A stretch of 64,000 nucleotides of DNA. Origin: Luscinia megarhynchos (taxonomy: Eukaryota; Chordata; Aves; Passeriformes; Turdidae). The notes below the pieces were generated by a model. The model saw nothing but the letters and a program-made list of their open reading frames with translations, was not told the origin of the DNA and searched no databases. Position numbers and translations under genes: made by a program. Of the stretch, positions 48,901-60,469 are shown piece by piece (position 1 is the first letter of the stretch; every line of letters starts with the position of its first letter). Where the stretch lies: the NCBI GenBank assembly GCA_034336665.1, contig JAPFBE010000003.1, positions 35,562,360-35,626,359 of the forward strand, read 5' to 3'.

Positions 48901-51900
48901 CTTATTATTGGTGCACCAGCACCAGCATTCTTGTAAATCCTTCCTCAAAAATTAATACAAGAATTTCAGCTCTAAATATTTAACAGTTTAATAGAAATCT
49001 GATTTATTTATGATTTGTTCTTCCCAGAACTAATGCTTACATAAAAAACTAAGCTATATATAAATCTATGAAAATATAGAGGATGTAAAACAAGATTAGC
49101 ATCTCTCTGTGCCAGAGAAGTATGCAATATGAAGCATTTTTGTCATGCCCCTTTATTGACAAGTGCTTTATACATTTGACAATGTCTTTGAATGAATAGC
49201 ATTTTAGATAACTCAGTGTAAATGGTTCCTCCTCCAATCAACATTATCAGAATTAGAACAGTATTATGGAGACTGGCTAAAAAGAATAAAATTAATGATA
49301 AACATGAAGTTATTTAGCTGTAAGAATATTTTCCAGCTTTTCAGGTGATAAAATAATTGAGCCTGGAAAGTAGATAAAACAATCAAATAATATAAATATT
49401 CTCCCTCTACCTCACATATGTGAAGCATTAAAAGTCCATGATTAAAAATACATTATAAATATCTACAGAAGTCTCATTTTAACACAAAGCTGGCAAGAGT
49501 CAACTTGTCATTTTACACATAAATTGCTTTTGTTGTTATTTCAGTCTTGCAAAACAAAGATTAGTGCTTGACTGCAGTGGAATTCTGACACCTGTGCACC
49601 ATTTTGTTTTTTAACTAAAGTAGGTCATGGCTTCAACCTTAAACTTTGAGGGTGGGGATTATGTTCTTTAAAGCTAGTAACCTGCCTTGACTCAACCAGA
49701 CTTTGATGTGTTGGATGGACTTTAATAGAAAGAAGAAGTGCCATTCAAAACAAGAGGAAATGATGTTATTGCCTTACATGAACCTGTTTTGGTCTGGATC
49801 CAGCATCCTCTGAGCTTAATGGCAAAGTTCCTCCTGATGCCAGTGCAACAGGAAACACAAGGGGAATAGACATAACAATTAGTTTTGCTTGCTTTTCACA
49901 GAGTAAGACTCATAACAGGGAAGGGGGCCTCTGTGAAGATAGAGAAACTTGTATAGACAAAAAATCATCTGTAGTATAAACTATAGCCCCTGAAGATAGT
50001 TAAACTCTCATGGGACATTTTGTAATTAATTTTATTTAAGGTAAAGAAAATAAAGCTTATGAATTACTGATTGCAGACTATACAAATCAGTAGCAAGAAG
50101 CAATAGATCAGACTGACCTGCATTGGGAAGGAGCAGGGTTGGACTAAGTAATTTAGGTGTTCCTGCTGCCTCTGAATCTCCAGCACGAGAGTCTGTGTGA
50201 CCTCCTGCACGAGTGCACGTGTGCCCGTATGTGTGCGTGCATCCAGGGATATGAACAAGCAAAATGGATGAGTAATTCCCATCTGACTGGAAGAAAAATC
50301 TGAAGTATGGGCAAATAATTGAAATAAATGGCAGATGGCTTGAGCTTGTAAGACAGAAATCCCAATCTTGCATGCTATGTAGGGAAATTAAGATTGTTCA
50401 TGACTGTCTCAGATAATTTCAGTTTAGGAAACAAGAAAGCTAAATGTTTTTTTAACTAGAAGTCCATACTAAAAAAAGATCTAGGCAAGTGTTTGTACCT
50501 ATATTTTAGTTAGAGGTTTTCTTCTCTTTGAATAAAACCAAGACATGAGCAGGGAACTGCTAACCCACATGCCAATAGGTCCCTCCAGTTTGGGTGCTCA
50601 GGAGCCACTCTTTGGGGGGTGTACCAGGGAGACTGACCATCCTAAGGTCAGGGGACTGGTAGCCACCTGAAATTAGAGATCACACTTCCAATCACACCTG
50701 CCCACAGGCCAGAACAGCCCTCATCAGCTGCTGGGAGCATCAACACTTTCTTCAGTGGGGTCCTTTGCAAATGAGATGCTGGACTCCCTCACTAGCCTTT
50801 CTGCAGCAGAAGAGGATGCTCAAAAATTACTGTTAAACACTCCTTCCTCTATCTAGAAACCCTGATTTTCCAACATAATTTCAGTTTAATACATTTTTTT
50901 ACCTGACTAAAATGGGTCCAGACCCTATAGAAATGTAGCATCAAAGTGAAGGAAAGAGGTTGCTAAAGGAGTTTCTATTTTAACTCTAAAACTGACCTCA
51001 CTGAAAAAAGTCCCGTTGTAATTACAGCTAATGAACATGGAAATTTTTGGGGAGGTTGGTTTTTTTTTAAAAAATTTTTAAAAAATTTTTTTGGGGGTTT
51101 TTTTGGGTTTTTTTTTGGAGGGGGGAGAGGGTTTGTGTGTTTCTTTGGTGGCTTTTGTTTGTTAGCTTTTGTTTTTGGGGGTTTTTTTGTTTTATCTTAA
51201 CAGATCTCCCAGAAGATTTTCCTACATTATCAACTAGTGGACATAATTGTATAATTCACTAGAAAAACGAAAGCTATGAATATCATATCTTTGTTTGAAA
51301 AAAAAAGACATAAATACATATATTACAATATTATATGTACATGTACATAAATATATTCAATTGTATGCCTCGGAGTCTGCAGCCAGATTTCACAAGCACT
51401 TTAAATCTTATGTCAGCATTAGAATTTCAGCCATAAAATCAAATTATTTTGCTGATCTGTTTCAATTAGTTTACAAAAATAATCTGTGTTTACAATAAAG
51501 CTTCCATGGCAGATAACTATAGGAAAGATAGAGCTGGTTGAGAAGTATGGATTTCTTTTTAAACAAAAGTACTGTGTTTTTTAGCTTTTAGTTGAAACCC
51601 AAAGTAATATATTGCTTTGTTTTCAGAAGTCATAAATATGAATGTTAGTCTATAAAAAGCAAAACGGCTTCTATAAGTGCATGATCAATTTTCATGTGTT
51701 TAGTGAAAAAGTGAGCAATTTTAGATTTTTTTTTGTGGGTAACCTAACAGCCTTAAGAAAAGAAGAAAACAGCCACAAAAGAAATTGAAAAATAACTTTT
51801 TTTGTTTCAGTTTTCTTCTATATGAATATTTAAAGAGCATCTCTCAACTCATACCATTTTATCTGATAACAGGACCACTGTTGTTTGAATTTGTGATTTG

Positions 51901-52999
51901 TACAATTGTCTCTCTGAACTTTCTGTCTCAATAAGTCGTCTTTAAAGATGCAGTTGTTAGCAAGGTTAATATATTTGACCAACATACTTTTACAATCTCC
52001 TATAGAGGCAGAATGTCTGCAGCATATTATGTGCAGTAGAGCATCGCAGGCAATTAATATACAGGCAGAACTTTCAGAGAAAGGCACTCCTCATTGACTA
52101 GCTGTACTAACAAAGGAGAATCAAATTACAGGAGCCATCAAACCCTGTACTTGGGGAAATAGGTAGATCACCATCTGTACTTTGGCACACATTTAGCTTT
52201 ATCATACAGAAATCTAGGGCTGTATACAGTGTGAGGAGTTTACAGCCTCTTCTGAAATATCCAGCTTTGACTATTGTAAAACACAGGAAAAAACTTTTTG
52301 AAATTGATTAGAGTAAGAACTTCTGAGGCTTCAAAAAAATTCCTGCGTTGTGCTGTGTAGCTACTGAGCCTATTATAATATGTATAGCACAATCCATCCA
52401 TTCAGTGAGATGTACTTAAGCTTACTGCAAAGTTATATTAATTAACAAATGCTGTGAGGGTTGAGAAGCAAGAACTTTTTTCCTAGTGAATAGAGACTTT
52501 TGTTCTCAGATTTTGTTTTGTTGTGCTCTTGATAAAAGTCTTTTAAAAACTGCTGATAATTCAGATTCAGTGGTGTTATATTTTACAGCTTTTAAAAAGA
52601 TATCTATGGTTAAAAGTTATAATATGCTATTATGCTTTTGTTCTGAAACATACTGTGGTCAAAAATACTTCTTCTTTGTCAGAAAGTATAATTTAGTGTT
52701 TCCAGCTTGTCTGTTGTATATGTGAACACTCATGTAAATTACATGCTGGCTGGATGGGTGTACACTATGCTAAGGACAAATCAGCTTGTAGACAAGGGAA
52801 AATGAAACTCTGTATACAATATCCTGAATAATTCCATCTCATTCATACAACACTGGTTACAGTTTTATCTTGTTCATTTCATTGCAAAATAATTGCATGG
52901 GATTAGATCGAGTGTACCTGATTGCCTACTAGATACAGATGAGAAGAAAAAGAGAACAAAACCATTAGTAAAGATGCACATAATTGTGGATAATTCAGC
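43000..52999. other. Intergenic desert, part 2
   Basis: AT-rich sequence with no recognisable gene. Notable points are a POU-like ATTTGTAT (44709-44716) beside a SOX-like ACAATGG (44726-44732), an imperfect 30-bp tandem duplication at about 47803-47852 (GAGGTTTTCATGTGCATCC copies), and a G/T-rich tract with A/T palindrome at 51059-51200. No ORF has family-like features. Confidence 0.7.
51059..51200 (+). repeat. T9A6T5A6T7 palindrome followed by G/T-rich tract
   Basis: A run of alternating T and A homopolymers is followed by T runs separated by G runs (GGGGG, GGG, GGAGGGGGG, AGAGGG). It is simple-sequence DNA that could melt easily and might form a G-quadruplex on the + strand. Confidence 0.75.
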
Positions 53000-53660
53000 A
53001 CCAAACATTTCACCAGAACACTAAAGCGTCCTGTAAGATCGGCTTGCCTTCTATTGTTCTTTCCATTCATTCCATTGTACTCTGCTCATTTAGGATTGAC
53101 CCAATATGATTCCTATGCAATAGATCAATCCCTTAATAAATCTGATTTAGGAAGTTATTTGCAATTTTGCATCTCATAGAAGTATGACATCGGATTTCAC
53201 GGTCTTATCCTGTTTTATGACATGTTCCTGGGTTGCTGTAGCAACGCTGTTGCTATGGATTACACAATGGGAGTCAGTAGGGTCAGCAAAGATCAGAGCC
53301 CCGCCATTCTTCATTCAAAGGCAATTGTCCCTGAAAAATGTGACTTACTTCAATATTTAAGGCCTGGGTAGTGATATTAAACCAGAATGATACTTCTGTT
53401 AAAAACCCATAATTAACCTTGTCTTCAACTCTAGGTCACACATTAATAGCAATTTCATAAAGTGGACATTCCTCTGTCTTTTATTCTCCAAAGCCGAGAC
53501 AGGTTTTAAATAATATGTCTCTTGGAAAAATACATGGGTAATCGTTGCAATTTATTTTATGTCATTATCTAAGCCCTTGAGACCTCACATTCCCAGCTCC
53601 TCTCCCTGAGGTAATTGCATACATCTTGGGAATGTGTGAAACGGTGTTAATATTCAGTGC
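52980..53660. promoter_or_regulatory. Candidate enhancer with RFX X-box
   Basis: About 0.7 kb of unique, motif-dense sequence. It holds the perfectly palindromic X-box GTTGCTGTAGCAAC (53232-53245), followed 3 bases later by a second 10-base match, GTTGCTATGG (53249-53258). POU-like ATTTTGCAT (53164-53172) and homeodomain-like CCATAATTAACC lie nearby. RFX factors bind such sites in ciliated and neural cells. Target gene and activity are inference; EFNB2, 26 kb away, is the nearest. Confidence 0.4.
53232..53245. promoter_or_regulatory. RFX X-box motif
   Basis: GTTGCT-GT-AGCAAC consists of two exact inverted half-sites (GTTGCY/RGCAAC) with a 2-base spacer, the canonical RFX dimer geometry. Confidence 0.55.
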
Positions 53661-54020
53661 ACCATGCCTCTTCAGAGGATCTGTAGCCTACAATGGTGCA
53701 CTGTCTAGATGTTTCTCTGCAGAAACTATTTTTGAGCAAGCCCAATACGAAGCAGTTCTTTACAAAATGGAATCTTGGGATATTTAGTGATTCCCTGGAT
53801 CCCAACAAAGTTCTTAGCAATTCCTGTTGTAAAGGTATCCTCTGCAATTTGGTGGGCAACTGACACCAACTGATACATTCCATCAATATTTTTTATTTCA
53901 TCAAAGAAGAATCAGCATTACCATTTTTATCTGTAAAATATTCTGTCTAATGCCCATTTAATAATATTTATGCCCTCTCTGAATATTCTGGGAGAAAGAA
54001 TTGCACATAGAGGGACTTCT
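53650..54020 (-). pseudogene. Possible degenerate coding fragment, unidentified
   Basis: On the minus strand, an open frame of about 60 codons (53714-53900) includes MYQLVSVAHQIAEDTFTTG and ends GLAQK before a TAG. Upstream, separated by stops or a frameshift, a second stretch reads EGINIIKWALDRIF and then, one frame over, DKNGNADS. The texture is that of a soluble protein, but I do not recognise it. It may be an old processed pseudogene, or chance inside a conserved element. Confidence 0.15.
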
Positions 54021-56804
54021 TCTGATTCAAAGCTTTAGGATGCAATAACTGAACTTGACACTCTTGTGTCTTGTATTGTCATTACCTTGTACAAACTGCA
54101 TGCAAAATAGTACCATCACTCAAGGGCAAGGCAATGAACAGTCAAGTTCCAGGTGCTAAAAACCATTAGAATTGACTTTATTTCCTGTGGAATTTAACTT
54201 GAAAAATAGCATGTGACCTAATTTCTTACTTTCTTCACAGTATCAGTTGTAACTACATAAGATACAGCAGCTTCTTGCAAAAGGCAGAACAAACTTTGTC
54301 TTCACAGTATTTTTCTTTGTTGTTTCTCGATAAGAGTCTTTGATTAAGAATACACTCCCATAACTTAAACATGCAGCAGTTAATAACATTTCTTTCTAAA
54401 GTAGTTAATTACCTTACAAACTTCTAAATTAGCCTTGAACAGCCCAGCAGAACCTCAAGGTACACACACTTAGAAGAGAAAGCAGCTGATGCTACCACAG
54501 ATGCAATTTTAAAAATAGCATAATTTTCTTTTCCAATAGTCAAATACATAGTCTTATGAGAGAAGCAGTACTTTCACACATTTGTTTGATCAAGTTGAAG
54601 CTTTGCCTGTTTTCTCCAAACCCCACTTAATCCAGTTATGAAAAATTAACCCGTTCCCTTTTTCTCCATAGATCCTGAGCAACTAAGTGAATGTTGGTGA
54701 CTTGCTACAAAACTCCTCCAAAAGAGTTCAGAGTACTCAGGGCTTCATCTCACCCATCAGCTGTGCAGAAATGAAGAGTCTAGCTTAAGTCTGTTGCCTA
54801 AAATTTCTGTAGAGTAGTGGAGTGAGATATTCATTCTGTTCCATCAAAGTGTTTAGGAAGAATACATTTTGGAGGGGATTTCACAGCCCTGTTGCCCACC
54901 TGTACTTGAAAGTGATGTGTAATTTGCTGAGGAAGTAAATTTTATTCAGCATATGTTCCTTCTATAATCCAGTCTCCATAGTCTGAAATCCAGCTGCAGG
55001 TTTCAGAGGAGATTCCTTTTGACTCTATGCTCTCCTTTTTCCTTCTCATTTACCTTACCTGATTATTTTGAGTATCTTATATGTCAACCTGTGAGTGTTC
55101 CTATTACAGCATAACCTTATTACTATGGCTGAAAAGACAAGGTTTGCTTTCCTCTGAAAAGGTAAGGATTGTATTTGATAGTAAATTCTGTGAATCTTAA
55201 TCAGAGGCGTGGCTTCTGAGGTCTGGAGGGCTGTTCAAACAATATTTGCCTATCACAAGTTAAAGAAAGCATAGCACTCTGTTGACATTAGTTATGCAGA
55301 TGAAACATGAAAAATAATTACTTTCTCCAGCTACCATTTTTCCTCTAATTCAATTCAAAAAGGGTATCAGTGACGTGATATGCTCAATTCAGAAATCATA
55401 TGAAGAATATGACTGATGTTGAAAAACGCAGTGATTGAACATTTGTTTGGTTATTAGAAACATCGACTTCTAAACAGTCAATTACTTTCTTGGGTAATTC
55501 ACACTCAGAAACTCAAATGTAATTTTCAAAAATGTAAATTATTCCAACACCACACCGTAAAATGAAAGTTGTTATAACTGAGGGACTTGTTAATGTCATA
55601 ACATCACACAAACTATTGCACATGGGAAAACAAATTGTTACACATTTTCTTTGGCTCTGAACTTGGATCCAAACTTCAGTCATACGTCAACTCATCTTTT
55701 CCAATTAGCTACACTGTTTGGAATGACTTTCCTTTTTTTTATGCAATCATTTTTAATGAACCTTCTGATCAAATACACCTCATTATCTTTCAAGAAGAAC
55801 CGAGACAGGCAAGCTGATTATTTAAAACAGTTAAAACTGCTTTACATTCATTTAGCTTTGATGGGGTAAAAAATGTGAAGGAAAATAGAAATATTTACTT
55901 TGTCAAATTCTTAAAGACCTTTACATTCATGTTCAAGTCAGATTATCTTTCAGACCATAGGTAGCAAAAGATAAATAATAGGTTTTATTTTCAGTTTGTA
56001 GAAGGTGATGCACCTAAATATAATACTTTTTATTTCAAACAATTTTTTCATAATATCCAAACAATAAATTATTTAGAAATGTATAGGGAAAATCAGAAGC
56101 CAAAGGCAAAGTGTATCACTATATGATACACTAGTGTTATCATGTCTAAATTCTCTCTTTCTTTTTCAGTGAACACTTTCTTTGGTTTGGTTGTCTTGGT
56201 TATGTAGCAGCCAGCTAGGGTAATTACTGATCTTTCTATCTGGTGAATGTCACCTGTAACTCCAAATTAAAATACACCATTGTAATTAGATTTTAAATAC
56301 ATTTCTGCTAAAAGGGTGAAATGACCAGTTCTTACTAGCTAAATCATCGTAGTGCTGTTATAATCAGTTTAACCTCTCCTGCACCTTTGTGGTTTATGTA
56401 GAAGAATATTTTACAAGTAGACCAATTCACTTAAAAATAAGTAGGCATAGCAGAATTTAGCTCTATGAAAAGTATGTTATAAATAGGATCTAATTTCTCC
56501 TCTCTCTCTCCCTCTTTCCCCTCCTCTTCCCATTTTCCCATCTCTTTTGTAATTATCTGAATTTAATTAGAAATAATATTAAATTGAGTCACAGCTTCCC
56601 TTTCACTACACAGATCACTTCATATTGTCCTCCCTTTTTGCATTTCAAGGGAAGCTGAATGGTGTTTCCTGAATGACATTTCAATAGAAACCTACAAATA
56701 CAGTTTGACAAAGAGATCAAGGGACACTGTAAGGATGAGGCAGATTCTTTTTCTTCCCTGAAGATGTGAAGAGTCCCACTAATGACACACCTACACACTT
56801 AGGC

Positions 56805-56960
56805 AGCTTTTCCCTCGCTGTCCGTGCCTTGCTCCTCCATCCTCCCATCCCCTCTGCACCGAGGGGCGCGCAGCCCACGCAGGCACCAGGAAGGTGTGCT
56901 GTTTATTCCCCCTGTAAACAAAGCGTGGGGCTCGTCCTCTGCCAGCTCACTGGTGAGTGA
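56805..56960 (+). other. GC-rich patch ending at a consensus splice donor
   Basis: A locally GC-rich segment (CACCGAGGGGCGCGCAGCCC) lies in AT-rich DNA and is followed by CTG/GTGAGT with GT at 56953-56954. It could be a non-coding RNA first exon. No promoter or downstream partner exon is demonstrable. Confidence 0.2.
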
Positions 56961-57199
56961 GATAAGCAGACCTCCTATTGCTGAATTATGATCTTTCTTT
57001 CAGGCATATGCCCCCAGGATCTATAGCAATCCTTCTAACAGCTTGAAAAATGGAAGCGTTTTCAAAGAAAAGCTTGCTGGTACTGAGACTGACAGACTAT
57101 GAAACCTTGTTGTTATTCACACTCTGAGAAAAGACCATTCGTTGGCTTTCAGCTCGTCTTTTCATCCAATTGTTTCCCTAGCAGTTATTTAAGTGGTGA

Positions 57200-57620
57200 T
57201 AACATTTTTTTAATTGCTGGTTTAATTACAGGAAAAGTCAATTATCTCAAAGGTACAGCATTTTACATAATGAAGGAGCCAATTTTAAAACATCAACAAC
57301 AGCACCTCAGTTATGGCTCTCTCAAATATTTAGTTCTTGAAATTAGTGTGATTTTTTTTTCAAATAATTTTTGATGTGGACATTAGAAATGGTTTGTTCT
57401 ATTTAAGATGTTCAGGAGTTGATGATAAAAGTAGCAGCCGCAACTTTTCAGAAAAAAAAATAATTAAATTATTCCTTAATTTATTTATTGATCTCTGCTT
57501 CTGGATCAAATCTTCCACTGATGTAAACCAAGCCAGCTTCCATGAGGGCTGTGAAGTCGCCTTTATTTCAAAGCGGCATTTGGACAATTTTGTCAGGCGT
57601 GTTTCTCAGGTTGAGTAAAA
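57200..57620. promoter_or_regulatory. Candidate conserved non-coding element
   Basis: A unique segment with ATAATTAAATTATTCC homeodomain-type cores and balanced blocks such as CGCCTTTATTTCAAAGCGG. Called by appearance only. Confidence 0.22.
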
Positions 57621-60030
57621 TTAGTGAACAATAGGTAGGAGTACTGCAACATTTGTTCAAACAAAAGTCGCATTGACCTCCCCACATAAAAAATACAGTG
57701 CTTCACTGAAGTTTTTTCTTAAATACAGGTTGAGCCCAAATTTTATGCAATATTGGACCATAAATATATTTAGTTACAGCTTTTGATGTTGGTCTCACAG
57801 GGAAAATCCCAGCCATTTTTCAAAATTTTTTCCAGATCACTGCTACAATAGCTGTCTGTTTTTCAATACAGTAAATATTTATAAGGAAAACTGCCTGTTC
57901 AAAATAATATAACAGCTGTCTGCTCCAACATCCCCCTAGTGAGTCCCTGCATTACTGTACTGCTGTTGCAGTCAATCATCCTGCTCTCTTGAAACAGCAA
58001 AGTCCTCAAAGTCTCTCGTTCACACAGCCAGATATGGAGAAACCTATTAACAGAGGATCCACTCCTAAGAGGAAAGGAGGAAGGAATGATCTCCAAAGAA
58101 GTTTAGTGCTAACAGAATGGAAAAATGCCTTTAAAAGCATTATCAGCACAAGCGCTGTGTGAGGCACTGCTGGTGGGAGTGCAGGACAGATTGAGCAAAT
58201 GTGTTCAATGTGCATCTACCCAAACAGGGGAATGAAGGGCCTTGCTCACCTGTGAAAACCCCAAAAATTCAGCTAACAGTCTCGCTGTGGTTTGACGGTG
58301 GTAATCCCTGACCATATATCGTGTGGTGGGTCTGATGTTGGGCTGTGACTGCTACACTGCCCAGGGCCGACGTGGTGGGCGCCCTTCTCAGTCCTACCAC
58401 AGCCTGCCACAATGTGAAAAGCTGGAAAGTCTGCACAGAACAAGGACACTGACCACAGAAAATGCCTGTGCAGTGATCTCAGCACTTGACTCTGATACCA
58501 CACCTTTTGCAAGCCCAGCCTCTGGAGCAGCCTAAGGCACACAGAGCAGACTGGAACCAGCACGCTCAGGCATGACTGGGCCTGCTCACAAAGCCTTTTC
58601 CAGCCTGAGTGCAAAGCAGTTGAATATAGATTTTTTTGTGAGGTCACTGGCGGAAGGTTGTAGTTTGCCTTTGCATCCCCTCAGGGGGAAACTCTCAGTG
58701 CCTTTTCAAAATGAGATGTACAGTGGTGCTTTCTAAGAGAAGGTAAAGCATAGTTTTTTGTTAAATTAGGGTTCAGAGGTTCAGATTTAATATCAGTCTT
58801 CCAGTGTAATATTTTTCTTCTTTCAAAAAGAGGTATAAGTGCAGTGCTTAACCTAAGGTACTAGAGAAAGGACCCCAGATATGGAGTATCTCCCAGTGCT
58901 CCTGATTTCTGAACACAGCTTTTTAGAAGAAGACTGGGTGCATTTCAAGGCTCATCACCTGGAATTGCAGGTGATGTACTTCACTGCCTATTTAGCCACC
59001 TGTTTAACACCAGGTTTTCTTAATAGCCCTTATGCTTCTTATTATATTGTCTTCCTAGGCAACCCCAAAAAGGAAAGTGAGATGGAGTCTGAAAAGTCTC
59101 CATTATAAAAACTGAAAGCAAATACACTTAATGTTTTTTTACAGAATTCTTTTTACAGGGCAGATATGCACCTTCCAGCCATGATTAAGCAACGTGTATA
59201 ATAATTGTCATTTGTTTTCTTTCTCTCAGGAATTAATGTAGTCAATGCTATGGGCTAAAAATTGTACCTATTATTTGTAATTTTTTTTCTCTACAGTGAA
59301 AATTGCAATGTTGGTCACTCTTGACTTCTGATTAAAAAAATTTAAACCACTGATTTTTTACCCCTGCTTTCCTTTTACTGACATTGACCATGAAGAAAAT
59401 TCAGGGTTCTTGTCTTAAGCTATATAGTATTAAGAGGAGTAAGTAAGGTGCAATTATGCCACTGATGTACTGCAGGAATCTTATGTTGATTTTGAGACCT
59501 GAAGAGAGATAACAGTTGTCACAGACATTACAGCAGCCACAGAAATGAGATTTTAGAAAATTAACTTTCCAGTTGTTGTATGGTTAGCACATTTAATGGG
59601 GTTGCCATAGTTTGAATTTCTAGGCAAGAAAGATTTTGCCCTCTCAAGATTTCAAGGTGCAATGGGTATCTTCTTCCGAGAGTTTTTATTTCTCTTATTT
59701 TTAAAATTAGTTTAGAGCTTCTAATAGTCTCTAAGTTATTTCTGTGAAGAAATGAGCCTAAAGAAGAGCTAAAGGAATAGTCCTTTAGCCTATTTATGCC
59801 ATATGGACTTGGACAAAATACTGAAAATTCCCTAAAGTATAACATTCCTTCCTTCAGAGCATGTCCAAAACTATGCAACAATCTTTGTCTGCCCTGATAG
59901 TTCTGTCGTAGCTGGTGGGAAAACATGGGAAATACAGAAAAATAGAAAGACTATAATTATAACTGTAACTAAAATTAACTGTTCTTTTTTCTTAATGCTA
60001 TCTCTGAAAACAATTATTCCCTATATAATT

Positions 60031-60075
60031 GTGTGTGTGTGTGTGTGTGTGTGTGCGCGTGTGTGTGTGTGTGTG
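60031..60075 (+). repeat. (TG)n microsatellite
   Basis: GT dinucleotides run for 45 bases with one GCGC interruption near 60055-60058. This is a Z-DNA-prone, probably polymorphic tract. Confidence 0.97.
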
Positions 60076-60452
60076 GTGATCCATTGCCTGTGGAATTTCA
60101 CACAAGCATTTAACTCAGACTAATATTCTAATAAATTCTTCACTAAGAAGTGTTCACGGTACATAGTATTGTCTTTCCTGGGACTTAAGAAGTCAAGTGT
60201 AAAGAATTTTACAAATCTTTCAAAAGCTTCCCCTGATCCATTGAACTTAAAATAGATTAGTCTCAAGGGAAAGGCAACTTTCCAGACACTGCAATTATAG
60301 TGAATGATAGCAAGCCAGAGACATCTGTTTAATGGAAACCTACAGACCAGTACAGCTAACTACATAATTCACTTTTTCTTCCTCCTTGCAACAGGGATTC
60401 TGTCACGTGCTGCTGATCTACTCAATACCAACATCTCTGCCCAGGCCAAAAG

Positions 60453-60469
60453 AAAAAAAAAAAAAAAAA
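60453..60469 (+). repeat. Poly-A run
   Basis: 17 consecutive A, followed by GAAAAACC. No retrocopy body was recognised upstream. Confidence 0.9.
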
